Assembly (NCBI GenBank): GCA_964615935.1
Contig: CAZTTG010000138.1
Location: 1 to 11,946, forward strand
Origin: CAZTTG01 sp964615935
GTDB taxonomy: Bacteria > Planctomycetota > UBA1135 > GCA-002686595
Length of the DNA stretch: 11,946 nucleotides
Direction of reading: 5' to 3'
Shown here in pieces: positions 5,981 through 11,946 of the stretch. Position numbers and translations under genes: made by a program. Positions within the stretch are counted from its first letter, which is position 1. The number at the start of each line of letters is the position of its first letter. Under the pieces are notes generated by a model. That model was not told the origin of the DNA. It ran no database searches and saw nothing but the letters and a program-made list of their open reading frames with translations.

Positions 5981-8473
5981 ATGAAGAAGCCCAGCGTGCA
6001 CCTCTTCTGCAATGCGCACATCGATCCCGTCTGGCTGTGGGAGTGGGAGGAGGGCGCCGCCGAGGCCCTGGCCACCTTCCGCAGCGCGGCGGATCTCTGC
6101 CAGCGCTTCGACGGCTTCGTCTTCTGCCACAACGAGGCCATCCTGTATCGCTGGGTGGAGGAGCACGAGCCGGCGCTCTTCGAGCGCATCCGCGAGCTGG
6201 TGCGGGCCGGCCGCTGGCACGTCACCGGAGGCTGGTGGCTGCAGCCCGACTGCAACATGCCCAGCGGCGAGTCCTTCGTCCGGCAGATCCTGCTGGGCAA
6301 GCGCTGGTTCCGCGAGAAGCTCGGGGTGGACGTCAAGACCGGCTCCAACCTCGATCCCTTCGGGCACTCGCGCGGCCTGGTCCAGATCCTGGCGAAGAGC
6401 GGCTACGACTCCTACGTCTTCTGCCGCCCGACCGGCGAGGACTGCCCGCTGCCGGACGACGCCTTCACCTGGGTGGGCTTCGACGGCTCGCGGATCGCGG
6501 CGACCCTGGCCTCCTCGCACTACAACTCGCCTCCCGGCGGGGCCCGGCGCAAGGTCGAGGAGTGGATCGAGGCCCACCCCGACCGGCCCTGCAGCCTGGT
6601 GCCCTGGGGGGTCGGCAACCACGGCGGCGGCCCCTCCCGAAGGGATCTCGAGGACCTGGCCGAGCTGATGCGCGCGCGGCGCGACGCGACCATCCGGCAC
6701 TCGACTCCCGAGCGTTACTTCCGCGAGCTGCGCCGCTGCGGCGCGAGGCTCGAGGAGGTCGAGCGCGACCTCAACCCCTGGGCCGTCGGCTGCTACACCT
6801 CCATGGCGCGGGTCAAGCGGCGGCATCGCGAGCTGGAGGGCGCGCTCTTCGCGGCCGAGAAGATGGCGGTCGCCGCCGCCTGGCAGGAGCTCCTGGAGTA
6901 CCCCGCCGCCGAGCTCGGCCAGGCCGCGCGCGATCTCGCCGGCTCGCAGTTCCACGACGCCCTCCCGGGCAGCTCCACCGAGCCGGTGCAGGCGGCCGTC
7001 CTGCGGCAGATGGACCACGGCCTGGAGATCCTCTCGCGGGTGCGGGCGCGGGCCTTCTTCGCCCTGGCCTCGGGTCAGCCCGCCGCCGCCGAGGGCGAGC
7101 ACCCGATTCTGGTCTACAACCCCCACCCCTGGCCGGTGGCGACCATCGTGGAGTGCGAGCTGCAGCCGCGCTGGCCCCACGGCACCGACGCCTTCCTCGA
7201 GCCGCGCGTCGAGCGCGCCGGCCGCCGCCTCCCCGCCCAGGCCGAGAAGGAGAGCTCCAACGTTGACGAGGACCACCGCAAGCGCGTGGTCTTCCCGGCC
7301 GTGCTGGAGCCCTCCCGCATGAACCGCTTCGACTGCCGCCTGGTGCCCCGGCGCGGCGCGCCCCGGCCCGCCCTGCGGGAGGAGGACGGCCGGCTCCGCT
7401 TCGCCACCCGCAGCCTGGAGGTGATCGTCAACTGCCGCACGGGCCTGGTCGACCGCTATCGCGCGGGCGGAGTCGACTATCTGGAGCGGGACGCCTTCCG
7501 GCCCCTGGTGATGCGCGACGACGCCGACCCCTGGGGGATGCGCGTGAGGCGCTTCCGCAAGCTGGCCGGCCGCTTCCGGCTGATGTCCCGGCAGGAGGGC
7601 ACGCGGCTCTCGGGGGTGACCGAGCGCCTCCTGCCCTCGGTCCGCGTGGTCGAGGACGGGCCGGTGCGCAGCACCGTGGAGGTGATGCTGGGCTTCGGCC
7701 GCTCCTACGTGTGCCAGAGGTACAAGCTGCCGCGCAAGGGGACCGAGATCGAGGTCGAGTGCCGGGTGCACTGGGCCGAGAAGGACCGAATGCTCAAGCT
7801 CTCCATCCCGACGACCATGAGGGGGGGCGCCTGTCTCGGCCAGGTCGCCTTCGGCGTCGCCGAGCTCTCCGGCAAGGGCGACGAGGCCGTCGCCCAGAAG
7901 TGGGCCGCGGTGGTGTCGCGCGAACAAGACATGGCCCTGACCTGCATCGACGACGGCGTACACGGCCTGGACATGGCCCGTGGAGAGCTGCGCCTCTCGC
8001 TGCTGCGCTCGCCGGCCTACGCCGGACACCCGGTCGGCGATCGCCCGATCGCGAAGCAGGACCGCTACACGCCGCGCATCGACCAGGGGGAGCACGTCTT
8101 CCGCTTCTGGCTGAACGGCGGTCGGGTCGGCCAGCGCCTGGCGCGGGTCGATCGCGAGGCGCTGGCCCGGGCCGAGCGGCCCTTCGCCCTGTGCTTCTTC
8201 CCGCCGGGCGGGGGCCGCGCCCCCGAGCCCGGCCCGGTCCTGAGCGATCCGGTGGTCCAGGTGAGCGCCATCAAGCAGTCCGAGCGCGGAGAGGACCTGA
8301 TCCTGCGGCTCTTCGAGCCGACCGGCCGCCGGCGGGCGACCTGGCTGTCGCTCCCCTTCGCCGGGGCGCGGACCCGGGTGCGACTGGCGGGTTTCGAGGT
8401 CCGAACCCTGCGCTTCGACCGACGCCGGCGGCGCTTCTCCGAGGTGGACCTGCTCGAGGAGCCGGTGAGGTGA
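5981..8473 (+). CDS. Glycoside hydrolase family 38 alpha-mannosidase
   Basis: An 830-residue zinc-dependent retaining alpha-mannosidase, probably cytoplasmic because no signal peptide is present. The N-terminus carries NAHIDPVWLWEWEEG (11-25), with His13 and Asp15 as zinc ligands. NLDPFGHSRG (123-132) contains the presumed nucleophile and zinc ligand Asp125. GSQFHDALPGSS (321-332) supplies the last zinc ligand, His325. A three-helix region follows, and then the large beta-rich C-terminal half typical of GH38 (about 370-830). Length is near the bacterial norm. An in-frame ATG at 5939 would add 14 residues, but homology starts right at MKKPSVHLFCNAH, so 5981 is preferred; its Shine-Dalgarno is weak. 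The oxidoreductase gene starts 6 bp after its stop, so an operon is likely. Its substrate is probably imported mannosyl oligosaccharide; the linkage is not predictable. Confidence 0.93.
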   Translation: MKKPSVHLFCNAHIDPVWLWEWEEGAAEALATFRSAADLCQRFDGFVFCHNEAILYRWVEEHEPALFERIRELVRAGRWHVTGGWWLQPDCNMPSGESFVRQILLGKRWFREKLGVDVKTGSNLDPFGHSRGLVQILAKSGYDSYVFCRPTGEDCPLPDDAFTWVGFDGSRIAATLASSHYNSPPGGARRKVEEWIEAHPDRPCSLVPWGVGNHGGGPSRRDLEDLAELMRARRDATIRHSTPERYFRELRRCGARLEEVERDLNPWAVGCYTSMARVKRRHRELEGALFAAEKMAVAAAWQELLEYPAAELGQAARDLAGSQFHDALPGSSTEPVQAAVLRQMDHGLEILSRVRARAFFALASGQPAAAEGEHPILVYNPHPWPVATIVECELQPRWPHGTDAFLEPRVERAGRRLPAQAEKESSNVDEDHRKRVVFPAVLEPSRMNRFDCRLVPRRGAPRPALREEDGRLRFATRSLEVIVNCRTGLVDRYRAGGVDYLERDAFRPLVMRDDADPWGMRVRRFRKLAGRFRLMSRQEGTRLSGVTERLLPSVRVVEDGPVRSTVEVMLGFGRSYVCQRYKLPRKGTEIEVECRVHWAEKDRMLKLSIPTTMRGGACLGQVAFGVAELSGKGDEAVAQKWAAVVSREQDMALTCIDDGVHGLDMARGELRLSLLRSPAYAGHPVGDRPIAKQDRYTPRIDQGEHVFRFWLNGGRVGQRLARVDREALARAERPFALCFFPPGGGRAPEPGPVLSDPVVQVSAIKQSERGEDLILRLFEPTGRRRATWLSLPFAGARTRVRLAGFEVRTLRFDRRRRRFSEVDLLEEPVR

Positions 8474-8479
8474 GGGCTC

Positions 8480-9691
8480 ATGGATAGGCCCGTCTCGATC
8501 GTCCTCTCGGGGATCGGCGGCTACGGCGAGGCCTACCTCTCGGGCCTGCTCGAGCCGCCCGAGGGCCCCTCCTTCCGGTTCGTCGGTGCGGCCGATCCCG
8601 AGCCGGAGCGGTGCTCGCGACTCGCGGAGCTGCGCGCGGCCGGGATCCCCGTGCTGCCCTCGCTGGAGGGGCTGTACGAGCGCTGCACCCCCGACCTCGC
8701 CGTGATCGCCGCGCCCATCCAGCTCCACTGCGAGCAGACCTGCCTGGCCCTGTCCCGGGGCAGCCACGTGCTGTGCGAGAAGCCCGCGGCCGCGACGGTG
8801 CAGGAGGTCGACGGGATGCTGGCGGCGAGCCGGCGCGCGTCGCGATTCGTGGCCATCGGCTTCCAGTGGTCCTTCTCGGCGCCGATCCTGGAGCTCGCCT
8901 CCGACATCCGCTCGGGACTCTACGGAGCCCCCCGCCGCCTGAAGAGCCTGACGCTCTGGCCGCGCGACGATGCCTACTACCGCCGCAACGGCTGGGCCGG
9001 ACGGCTGCGCGACGGCGAGGGCCGCTGGATCCTCGACAGCCCGGCGAACAACGCAATGGCCCACGACCTCCACAACCTGCTCTTCCTCCTGGGCGAGGAG
9101 GAGGGGCGCAGCGCCGTGCCGGTCGAGGTCCAGGCCGAGACCTACCGCGCCAAGGCCATCGAGAGCTTCGACACCGTCGCCCTGCGCGCGCGCACCGCCG
9201 GCGGTGCCGAGCTCCTCTTCTACGCCTCGCACTCCACCAGCGAGCTGGCCGATCCGATCTTCGAGATCGAGCTCTCGCAGGCGACCGTGCGCTACCGGGG
9301 TGGGGAGGCGCCGATCGAGGCGCGCCGCGGCGACGGCTCGATCCGGGAGTACCCCTCGCCCCAGGGCGAGCCCCACCTGCGCAAGCTGTGGACCTGCGTG
9401 CGGGCCGCGGCGACCGGCGGAACGCCTCCCTGTGGGCTGGAGGCCGCGCGAGCTCACACCCTGTGCGTGAACGGCATCGCGGAGTCGGCGCCCGATCCGG
9501 GAGGCTTCCCGGCGGAGCGAGTCCGCCGCCTCGGCGAGGGCGACCGTCGCCTCACCTGCGTGGAGGGCCTGGCGGAGCAGCTGCAGGCCTGCTACCGGAA
9601 GGGCGCGCTGCCGAGCGAGCTCGGCCTGCCCTGGGCCCGCGCGGGCAAGACCGTCGATCTTCGCGGCTACGCGTCCTTCCCCGCCGGGTAG
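8480..9691 (+). CDS. Gfo/Idh/MocA family NAD(P)-dependent oxidoreductase
   Basis: A 403-residue cytoplasmic dehydrogenase-type protein. The N-terminal Rossmann fold shows GIGGYG (11-16) as the dinucleotide loop, then FVGAADPEPERC (34-45). VIAAPIQLH (75-83) and the family signature CEKPAA (99-104, Lys101 catalytic) follow. FQWSF (128-132) and NAMAHDLHNLLFLLG (191-205, with the His/Asp pair of the substrate site) lie at the start of the alpha/beta C-terminal domain. These enzymes oxidise or epimerise sugars, sugar acids or inositols. Its place 6 bp after the mannosidase suggests it acts on the released mannose or a derivative; that is inference. Upstream AGGTGAGGG, overlapping the mannosidase stop, can serve as the Shine-Dalgarno, implying coupling. 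Confidence 0.88.
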   Translation: MDRPVSIVLSGIGGYGEAYLSGLLEPPEGPSFRFVGAADPEPERCSRLAELRAAGIPVLPSLEGLYERCTPDLAVIAAPIQLHCEQTCLALSRGSHVLCEKPAAATVQEVDGMLAASRRASRFVAIGFQWSFSAPILELASDIRSGLYGAPRRLKSLTLWPRDDAYYRRNGWAGRLRDGEGRWILDSPANNAMAHDLHNLLFLLGEEEGRSAVPVEVQAETYRAKAIESFDTVALRARTAGGAELLFYASHSTSELADPIFEIELSQATVRYRGGEAPIEARRGDGSIREYPSPQGEPHLRKLWTCVRAAATGGTPPCGLEAARAHTLCVNGIAESAPDPGGFPAERVRRLGEGDRRLTCVEGLAEQLQACYRKGALPSELGLPWARAGKTVDLRGYASFPAG

Positions 9692-9902
9692 CGGCGAGGG
9701 CCACGCGGGTGAGATGGAGGGAGGAGAAGGGCGATCCGCGGGCGGGCTCGGGGGCGCCCATCCGGTCACCCCGCGCCGCCGCCGGCGGTGGGGGGAGCCT
9801 ATCTCCGGCCCGGAATCGACCCCGGGGGCCTCCCCTCGCCGTCGCGCTAACCGCCTTCAGGACGGGCTGTTAGAGAATTCGCGCCCCTCGGCGCTCGCTC
9901 CC

Positions 9903-9922
9903 CGGCAGGGGTTTGCCGTTTT
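9903..9922 (+). terminator. Weak intrinsic terminator candidate
   Basis: CGGCA (9903-9907) pairs with TGCCG (9914-9918) around GGGGTT and is followed immediately by TTTT (9919-9922). It lies 211 bp after the oxidoreductase stop. The stem is short, so termination efficiency is doubtful. Confidence 0.3.
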
Positions 9923-9930
9923 GCGGCCTC

Positions 9931-9948
9931 ACTATCGCCGGCAATAGT
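9931..9948. promoter_or_regulatory. 18-bp near-perfect palindrome, possible operator
   Basis: ACTATCGCC (9931-9939) faces GGCAATAGT (9940-9948), symmetric except for one pair (C9936/A9943). It has no loop, which is typical of a dimeric DNA-binding protein site rather than an RNA hairpin. No regulator is identified. Confidence 0.3.
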
Positions 9949-10159
9949 CGACCCTATGCGCCCCGTCGCCCAGCGCGACCACCCAGCCTGATCCGCGCGC
10001 CTGCTCGCTCCGATCGCCCGCGCGCGCCTTGGGAGGGTTGGCCACCGCTCCCTCGGCCCCGCCACGCCCACGCCCACGCCGCCAAGCAGCCCCTCTCAAC
10101 CGAGCAGCGCTCCGTCCGGAACGGCTCCTGCCCTCCACGACGGTGCGACGCATTAGTCC

Positions 10160-10175
10160 CTCCCCTACGGGGGAG
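10160..10175 (+). other. UACG-tetraloop hairpin upstream of the first RRM gene
   Basis: CTCCCC (10160-10165) and GGGGAG (10170-10175) form a perfect 6-bp stem closed by C(UACG)G, a member of the exceptionally stable UNCG tetraloop class. It lies 95 bases before the RRM start. It may be part of the mRNA leader or the end of a preceding transcript; there is no T-tract. Confidence 0.45.
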
Positions 10176-10202
10176 CATCGAAAGCTCTGAATCCGAATGA
10201 AG

Positions 10203-10270
10203 TTCTGCGCAGCCGATCTTTCCGTTTCCGTGAAGACAAGCTCGCATCGAACGGAAAGGTCCTGAATCTC
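10203..10270 (+). promoter_or_regulatory. Structured RRM leader, copy 1, with Shine-Dalgarno in the stem
   Basis: GATCTTTCCGTT (10215-10226) pairs with AACGGAAAGGTC (10250-10261): 12 bp with one U·G wobble, extendable by U10227·G10249. The only Shine-Dalgarno-like sequence, GGAAAGG (10253-10259), is inside the 3' arm, so folding would hide it. A near copy precedes the second RRM gene at 10718-10784, including the upstream TTCTG...GCCGATCTT segment and much of the loop. Translational autoregulation or temperature response is inferred, by analogy to RNA-binding-protein leaders in other bacteria. Confidence 0.65.
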
Positions 10271-10597
<327 letters not shown>

Positions 10598-10630
10598 ATC
10601 CTGACGCGCCAACCGGCGTGATTCCGGGCC

Positions 10631-10672
10631 GAGGGTCGTGCGTCCGTCGCGTTTGCGCGGACGCCGGCCCTC
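10631..10672 (+). terminator. Long bulged hairpin between the two RRM genes
   Basis: Starting at G10631-C10672, the sequence folds as GAGGGTCG, bulged T10639, GCGTCCG, bulged T10647, CGC, loop GTTT (10651-10654), GCG, CGGACGC, CGGCCCTC. That is 18 base pairs with two single-base bulges on the 5' side and one G·U. It begins 34 bases after the RRM stop. The tail is C/T-rich (CTCCCGCTCCCCTT) with no U-run. It probably marks the 3' end of the first RRM transcript or protects it from exonucleases. Confidence 0.55.
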
Positions 10673-10717
10673 CTCCCGCTCCCCTTGCATGGCAGTGGCA
10701 ATCGAACCCCAACATCA

Positions 10718-10784
10718 TTCTGTGTCGCCGATCTTCCCGTTTTCGCGAAGGTGAGCGCGCATCCAGACGGAAAGGTCCAGGCTC
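10718..10784 (+). promoter_or_regulatory. Structured RRM leader, copy 2
   Basis: GATCTTCCCGTT (10730-10741) pairs with GACGGAAAGGTC (10766-10777): the same stem as copy 1 with one C/A mismatch (10736/10771) and a U·G in place of U-A at the inner end, extended by T10742-A10765. GGAAAGG (10769-10775) lies nine bases before the start and is again in the 3' arm. The loop keeps CG-GAAG...AGC-CGCATC from copy 1. Retention of both pairing and loop sequence points to a functional RNA element. Confidence 0.62.
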
Positions 10785-11093
10785 ATGGGTAGACGGCTAT
10801 ACGTCGGCAACCTCTCCTTCGGCACCACCGAGGAAACCCTCCGCGCCGCGTTCTCCGAGGACGGCCGAACGGTGACCGAGGTCCGCATGATGGCCAAGGG
10901 AAGGAGCCGCCGTCCGCGCGGCTTCGCTTTCCTGGACATGGACAGCGAGGAGAACGCCCAGGCGGCCATGGAAGCTCACGATGGCATGGAACTCGACGGC
11001 CGCAAACTCCAGGTCCACGAGGCCAAGGAACAGGTCATTCGCAGCGGACGCCGGTCCGGAGGCTTCGGCCGGGGCGGCCATGGCCGCTGGTAG
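10785..11093 (+). CDS. Small RRM-domain RNA-binding protein (copy 2)
   Basis: A 102-residue paralogue of the preceding gene. RNP2 is LYVGNL (5-10), RNP1 is RGFAFLDM (45-52), and the segment AAFSEDGRTVTEV (21-33) is almost the same as in copy 1. Differences are telling. The canonical DRDTGR loop is replaced by AKGRSRR (37-43), which is more basic. RNP1 has Ala for Gly and Leu for Val. The polyglycine tail is reduced to GGFGRGGHGRW, preceded by VIRSGRRS. Both end in Arg-Trp. It is probably an RNA-binding protein with altered RNA preference; a tandem duplication that included the leader explains the arrangement. The start is fixed by the conserved leader and MG(K/R)RLYVGNLS. Confidence 0.9.
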   Translation: MGRRLYVGNLSFGTTEETLRAAFSEDGRTVTEVRMMAKGRSRRPRGFAFLDMDSEENAQAAMEAHDGMELDGRKLQVHEAKEQVIRSGRRSGGFGRGGHGRW

Positions 11094-11115
11094 GCCGGGC
11101 CGCGGCTGCAGGTTC

Positions 11116-11147
11116 CCCGCACGCCACTCCTCGAGTGCGTGCACGGG
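11116..11147 (+). terminator. Hairpin after the second RRM gene
   Basis: GCACGC (11119-11124), bulged C11125 and ACTC pair with GAGT and GCGTGC (11133-11142) around the loop CTC. CCC (11116-11118) and GGG (11145-11147) can extend it across a two-base AC bulge. It sits about 22 bases after the stop. Like the hairpin after copy 1, it has a 5'-side bulge and no U-tract. It is a probable transcript end or processing signal. Confidence 0.42.
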
Positions 11148-11179
11148 CGGATCCCCGCGGGCGAATTAGGAGAGACGAC

Positions 11180-11527
11180 ATGGGCAATCCCGTCGTGCAT
11201 TTCGAGATCGCCAGCCAGGACGGCCAGCGACTACGCGAGTTCTACCAGGCCTTGTTCGGCTGGAAGATCGCTCCATCCAACACCGAGGGCTACGGGTCGA
11301 TCTCGACCGGCGGCGGAGCGGGCATCGACGGTAGCCTGCACGAGGAGCAACACGGCCCCATCGAGATCACCTTCTACGTGGAGGTACCCGATCTCGAGGC
11401 CGCCCTCCAGGAGGCCGAGCGGGTCGGCGGCAAGACCATCCTCGCCCCCGTCTCCATCGGCGGGGACCGCACGCTCGCGCAGATCGAGGACCCCGAGGGG
11501 CACGTGATCGGTCTGCTCCAGAGGTGA
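11180..11527 (+). CDS. VOC (glyoxalase/bleomycin-resistance fold) family protein
   Basis: A 115-residue protein with two beta-alpha-beta-beta-beta halves of the vicinal oxygen chelate fold. The first half has NPVVHFEIAS (3-12) and EFYQALFGWKI (20-30), the typical FY..lFGW signature. The second has ITFYVEVPDLEAALQEAERVGGKTI (63-87) and IEDPEGHVIGLLQR (102-115). His7 sits at the usual first metal-ligand position; the other ligands are not clear and the final Glu seen in glyoxalase I is absent, so it may be a binding protein rather than a lyase. A longer in-frame start at 11135 would run through the upstream hairpin, while ATG 11180 has AGGAGAG (11168-11174) five bases away and is preferred. A cysteine-rich frame overlaps its stop by four bases. 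Confidence 0.85.
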   Translation: MGNPVVHFEIASQDGQRLREFYQALFGWKIAPSNTEGYGSISTGGGAGIDGSLHEEQHGPIEITFYVEVPDLEAALQEAERVGGKTILAPVSIGGDRTLAQIEDPEGHVIGLLQR

Positions 11528-11856
11528 GCCAGCTCTCCCCGAGGCCGGCCCCATCGCCGCCGATCAGAGGGCTCGCCAGAAACCAGAACACCGTGGCCAG
11601 CGACAAGAGCCGGGAAGAACGAGAAACGGCCGAGCAGGTCGCGGTACGGCTCGGGAGGGGCCAGGCGACCAAGCTGCGCTGCGAGCACTGCGACGGGACG
11701 AAGCGGGGCCGCCATCCCGGCCGGAGCGCCCGGGCCGGAGGGGAGACCTGCAGCCCGTGCTGCGAGTGTGGAGGCTACGGCTACCTGTACCGCATCGGCA
11801 TGTCCAGCTCGCCCCGGAGCGTGCCGCAGTTGCTGAGCCGGCGGCCGCAGGGGTAG
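11524..11856 (+). CDS. Putative cysteine-rich mini-protein with DnaJ-like zinc motif
   Basis: I do not recognise a named family. The 110-codon frame starts at GTG overlapping the VOC stop (GTGA, 11524-11527). A second in-frame GTG at 11593 would give 87 residues and is equally plausible; neither has a strong Shine-Dalgarno. The core is CEHCDGT (53-59) and, about 20 residues later, CSPCCECGGYGY (76-87). The paired CxxCxG repeats resemble the zinc-binding centre of DnaJ and anti-TRAP-like proteins, with an extra cysteine (Cys80). The N-terminal part is Pro/Ser/Arg-rich and the acidic-basic stretch SREERETAEQVAVRLG (29-44) is probably helical. The regular cysteine pattern argues for a real protein despite its small size. 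Confidence 0.55.
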   Translation: MSQLSPRPAPSPPIRGLARNQNTVASDKSREERETAEQVAVRLGRGQATKLRCEHCDGTKRGRHPGRSARAGGETCSPCCECGGYGYLYRIGMSSSPRSVPQLLSRRPQG

Positions 11857-11914
11857 AGGTCTTGGGCGCCCGTTGCGTGGGCGATCGAGTTAAGTTTGGC
11901 GCCCAAGGCCTCTA
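11854..11914 (+). terminator. 17-bp inverted repeat starting at the stop codon
   Basis: TAGAGGTCTTGGGCGCC (11854-11870) pairs with GGCGCCCAAGGCCTCTA (11898-11914), with a single T·G wobble and a 27-base loop containing GTTAAGTTT. The TAG stop of the cysteine-rich frame is the first three bases of the left arm. No U-tract follows the stem. It could be a terminator-like stem, an RNA element or a DNA repeat arm. Confidence 0.5.
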
Positions 11915-11936
11915 GCGCTCGCCGGGAGGCGAGCGC
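11915..11936 (+). terminator. Perfect 9-bp hairpin abutting the previous stem
   Basis: GCGCTCGCC (11915-11923) and GGCGAGCGC (11928-11936) pair perfectly around GGGA. It begins at the base after the preceding inverted repeat, so the two helices could stack end to end. A GGGCCC palindrome follows and the window then ends. Confidence 0.5.
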
Positions 11937-11946
11937 GGGCCCCGTC

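Larger units (their letters stand above)
9692..10270. other. 579-bp gene-free interval rich in inverted repeats
   Basis: No open frame here looks coding; the available frames are Arg/Pro/Gly-rich and lack Shine-Dalgarno sequences. Visible structure comprises GC stem 9774-9790 (loop GCC), stem CTAACCGCC (9847-9855) with GGCTGTTAG (9865-9873) and one mismatch, the terminator-like hairpin 9903-9922, palindrome 9931-9948, three CCACGC units at 10062-10079, hairpin 10160-10175 and the RRM leader from about 10203. GC content drops toward 10180-10270. It probably holds the end of the mannosidase operon, the RRM promoter and a long leader, and could hide a small RNA. Confidence 0.55.

Noticed and set aside
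5966..9769. 1267-codon minus-strand open frame opposite the mannosidase and oxidoreductase
   Set aside because: Composition is Ala/Gly/Arg/Leu/His shadow without motifs, and the plus strand has unmistakable GH38 and Gfo/Idh signatures.
10062..10079. Three tandem CCACGC hexamers
   Set aside because: Too short and too GC-simple to call a functional repeat or CRISPR.
9714..10200. Small open frames in the gene-free interval (9714-9947 and 9913-10200, plus strand; several on the minus strand)
   Set aside because: Arg/Pro-rich, no ribosome sites, no domains, and mutually overlapping.
11854..11914. Possible integron attC site (GTTAAGT at 11889-11895)
   Set aside because: The core-like heptamer is in the loop, no matching RYYYAAC partner lies at the other end, and the stem is too perfect for attC.

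Overview
This is a GC-rich bacterial window (roughly 70% G+C by eye) with compact, mostly co-directional gene pairs. No rRNA, tRNA, CRISPR array, transposase or phage gene was seen. Several features suggest a planctomycete-like or other high-GC environmental bacterium. These are an exported GH29 protein with a CWS motif and a discoidin domain, an exported Asp-box (BNR) propeller protein, a cytoplasmic GH38 alpha-mannosidase next to a Gfo/Idh/MocA oxidoreductase, and two small glycine-tailed RRM proteins. The placement is an inference from gene content, not a phylogeny.

Layout. (1) Positions 1-2817, plus strand: two dyads around a TTGACA box, then kynureninase (kynU), then a secreted alpha-L-fucosidase-like GH29 protein with a C-terminal F5/8-type domain, 10 bp apart. 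(2) Positions 2829-5920, minus strand: a secreted BNR/VPS10-like propeller protein followed after 14 bp by a nucleotidyltransferase-fold protein. This pair converges on the fucosidase over 11 bp, at a GC hairpin. (3) Positions 5981-9691, plus strand: GH38 alpha-mannosidase and a Gfo/Idh/MocA oxidoreductase, 6 bp apart, divergent from the propeller gene. (4) Positions 9692-10270: 579 bp without a convincing gene but with many inverted repeats. (5) Positions 10271-11093: two tandem RRM RNA-binding protein paralogues, each preceded by the same structured leader. (6) Positions 11180-11856: a VOC/glyoxalase-fold protein and an overlapping cysteine-rich mini-protein, then two abutting stem-loops at the window edge.

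How they may work together. GH29, GH38 and Gfo/Idh fit breakdown of fucose- and mannose-containing glycans: fucose trimming outside the cytoplasm, mannoside hydrolysis inside, and redox conversion of the released sugar. The propeller may bind or process glycan or protein at the surface. Kynureninase has no tryptophan-pathway partner here. The RRM pair is a separate RNA-handling module. Its most notable feature is a duplicated leader hairpin whose 3' arm contains the Shine-Dalgarno-like sequence, which suggests translational autoregulation or temperature control. This leader is the best candidate in the window for an undescribed element.
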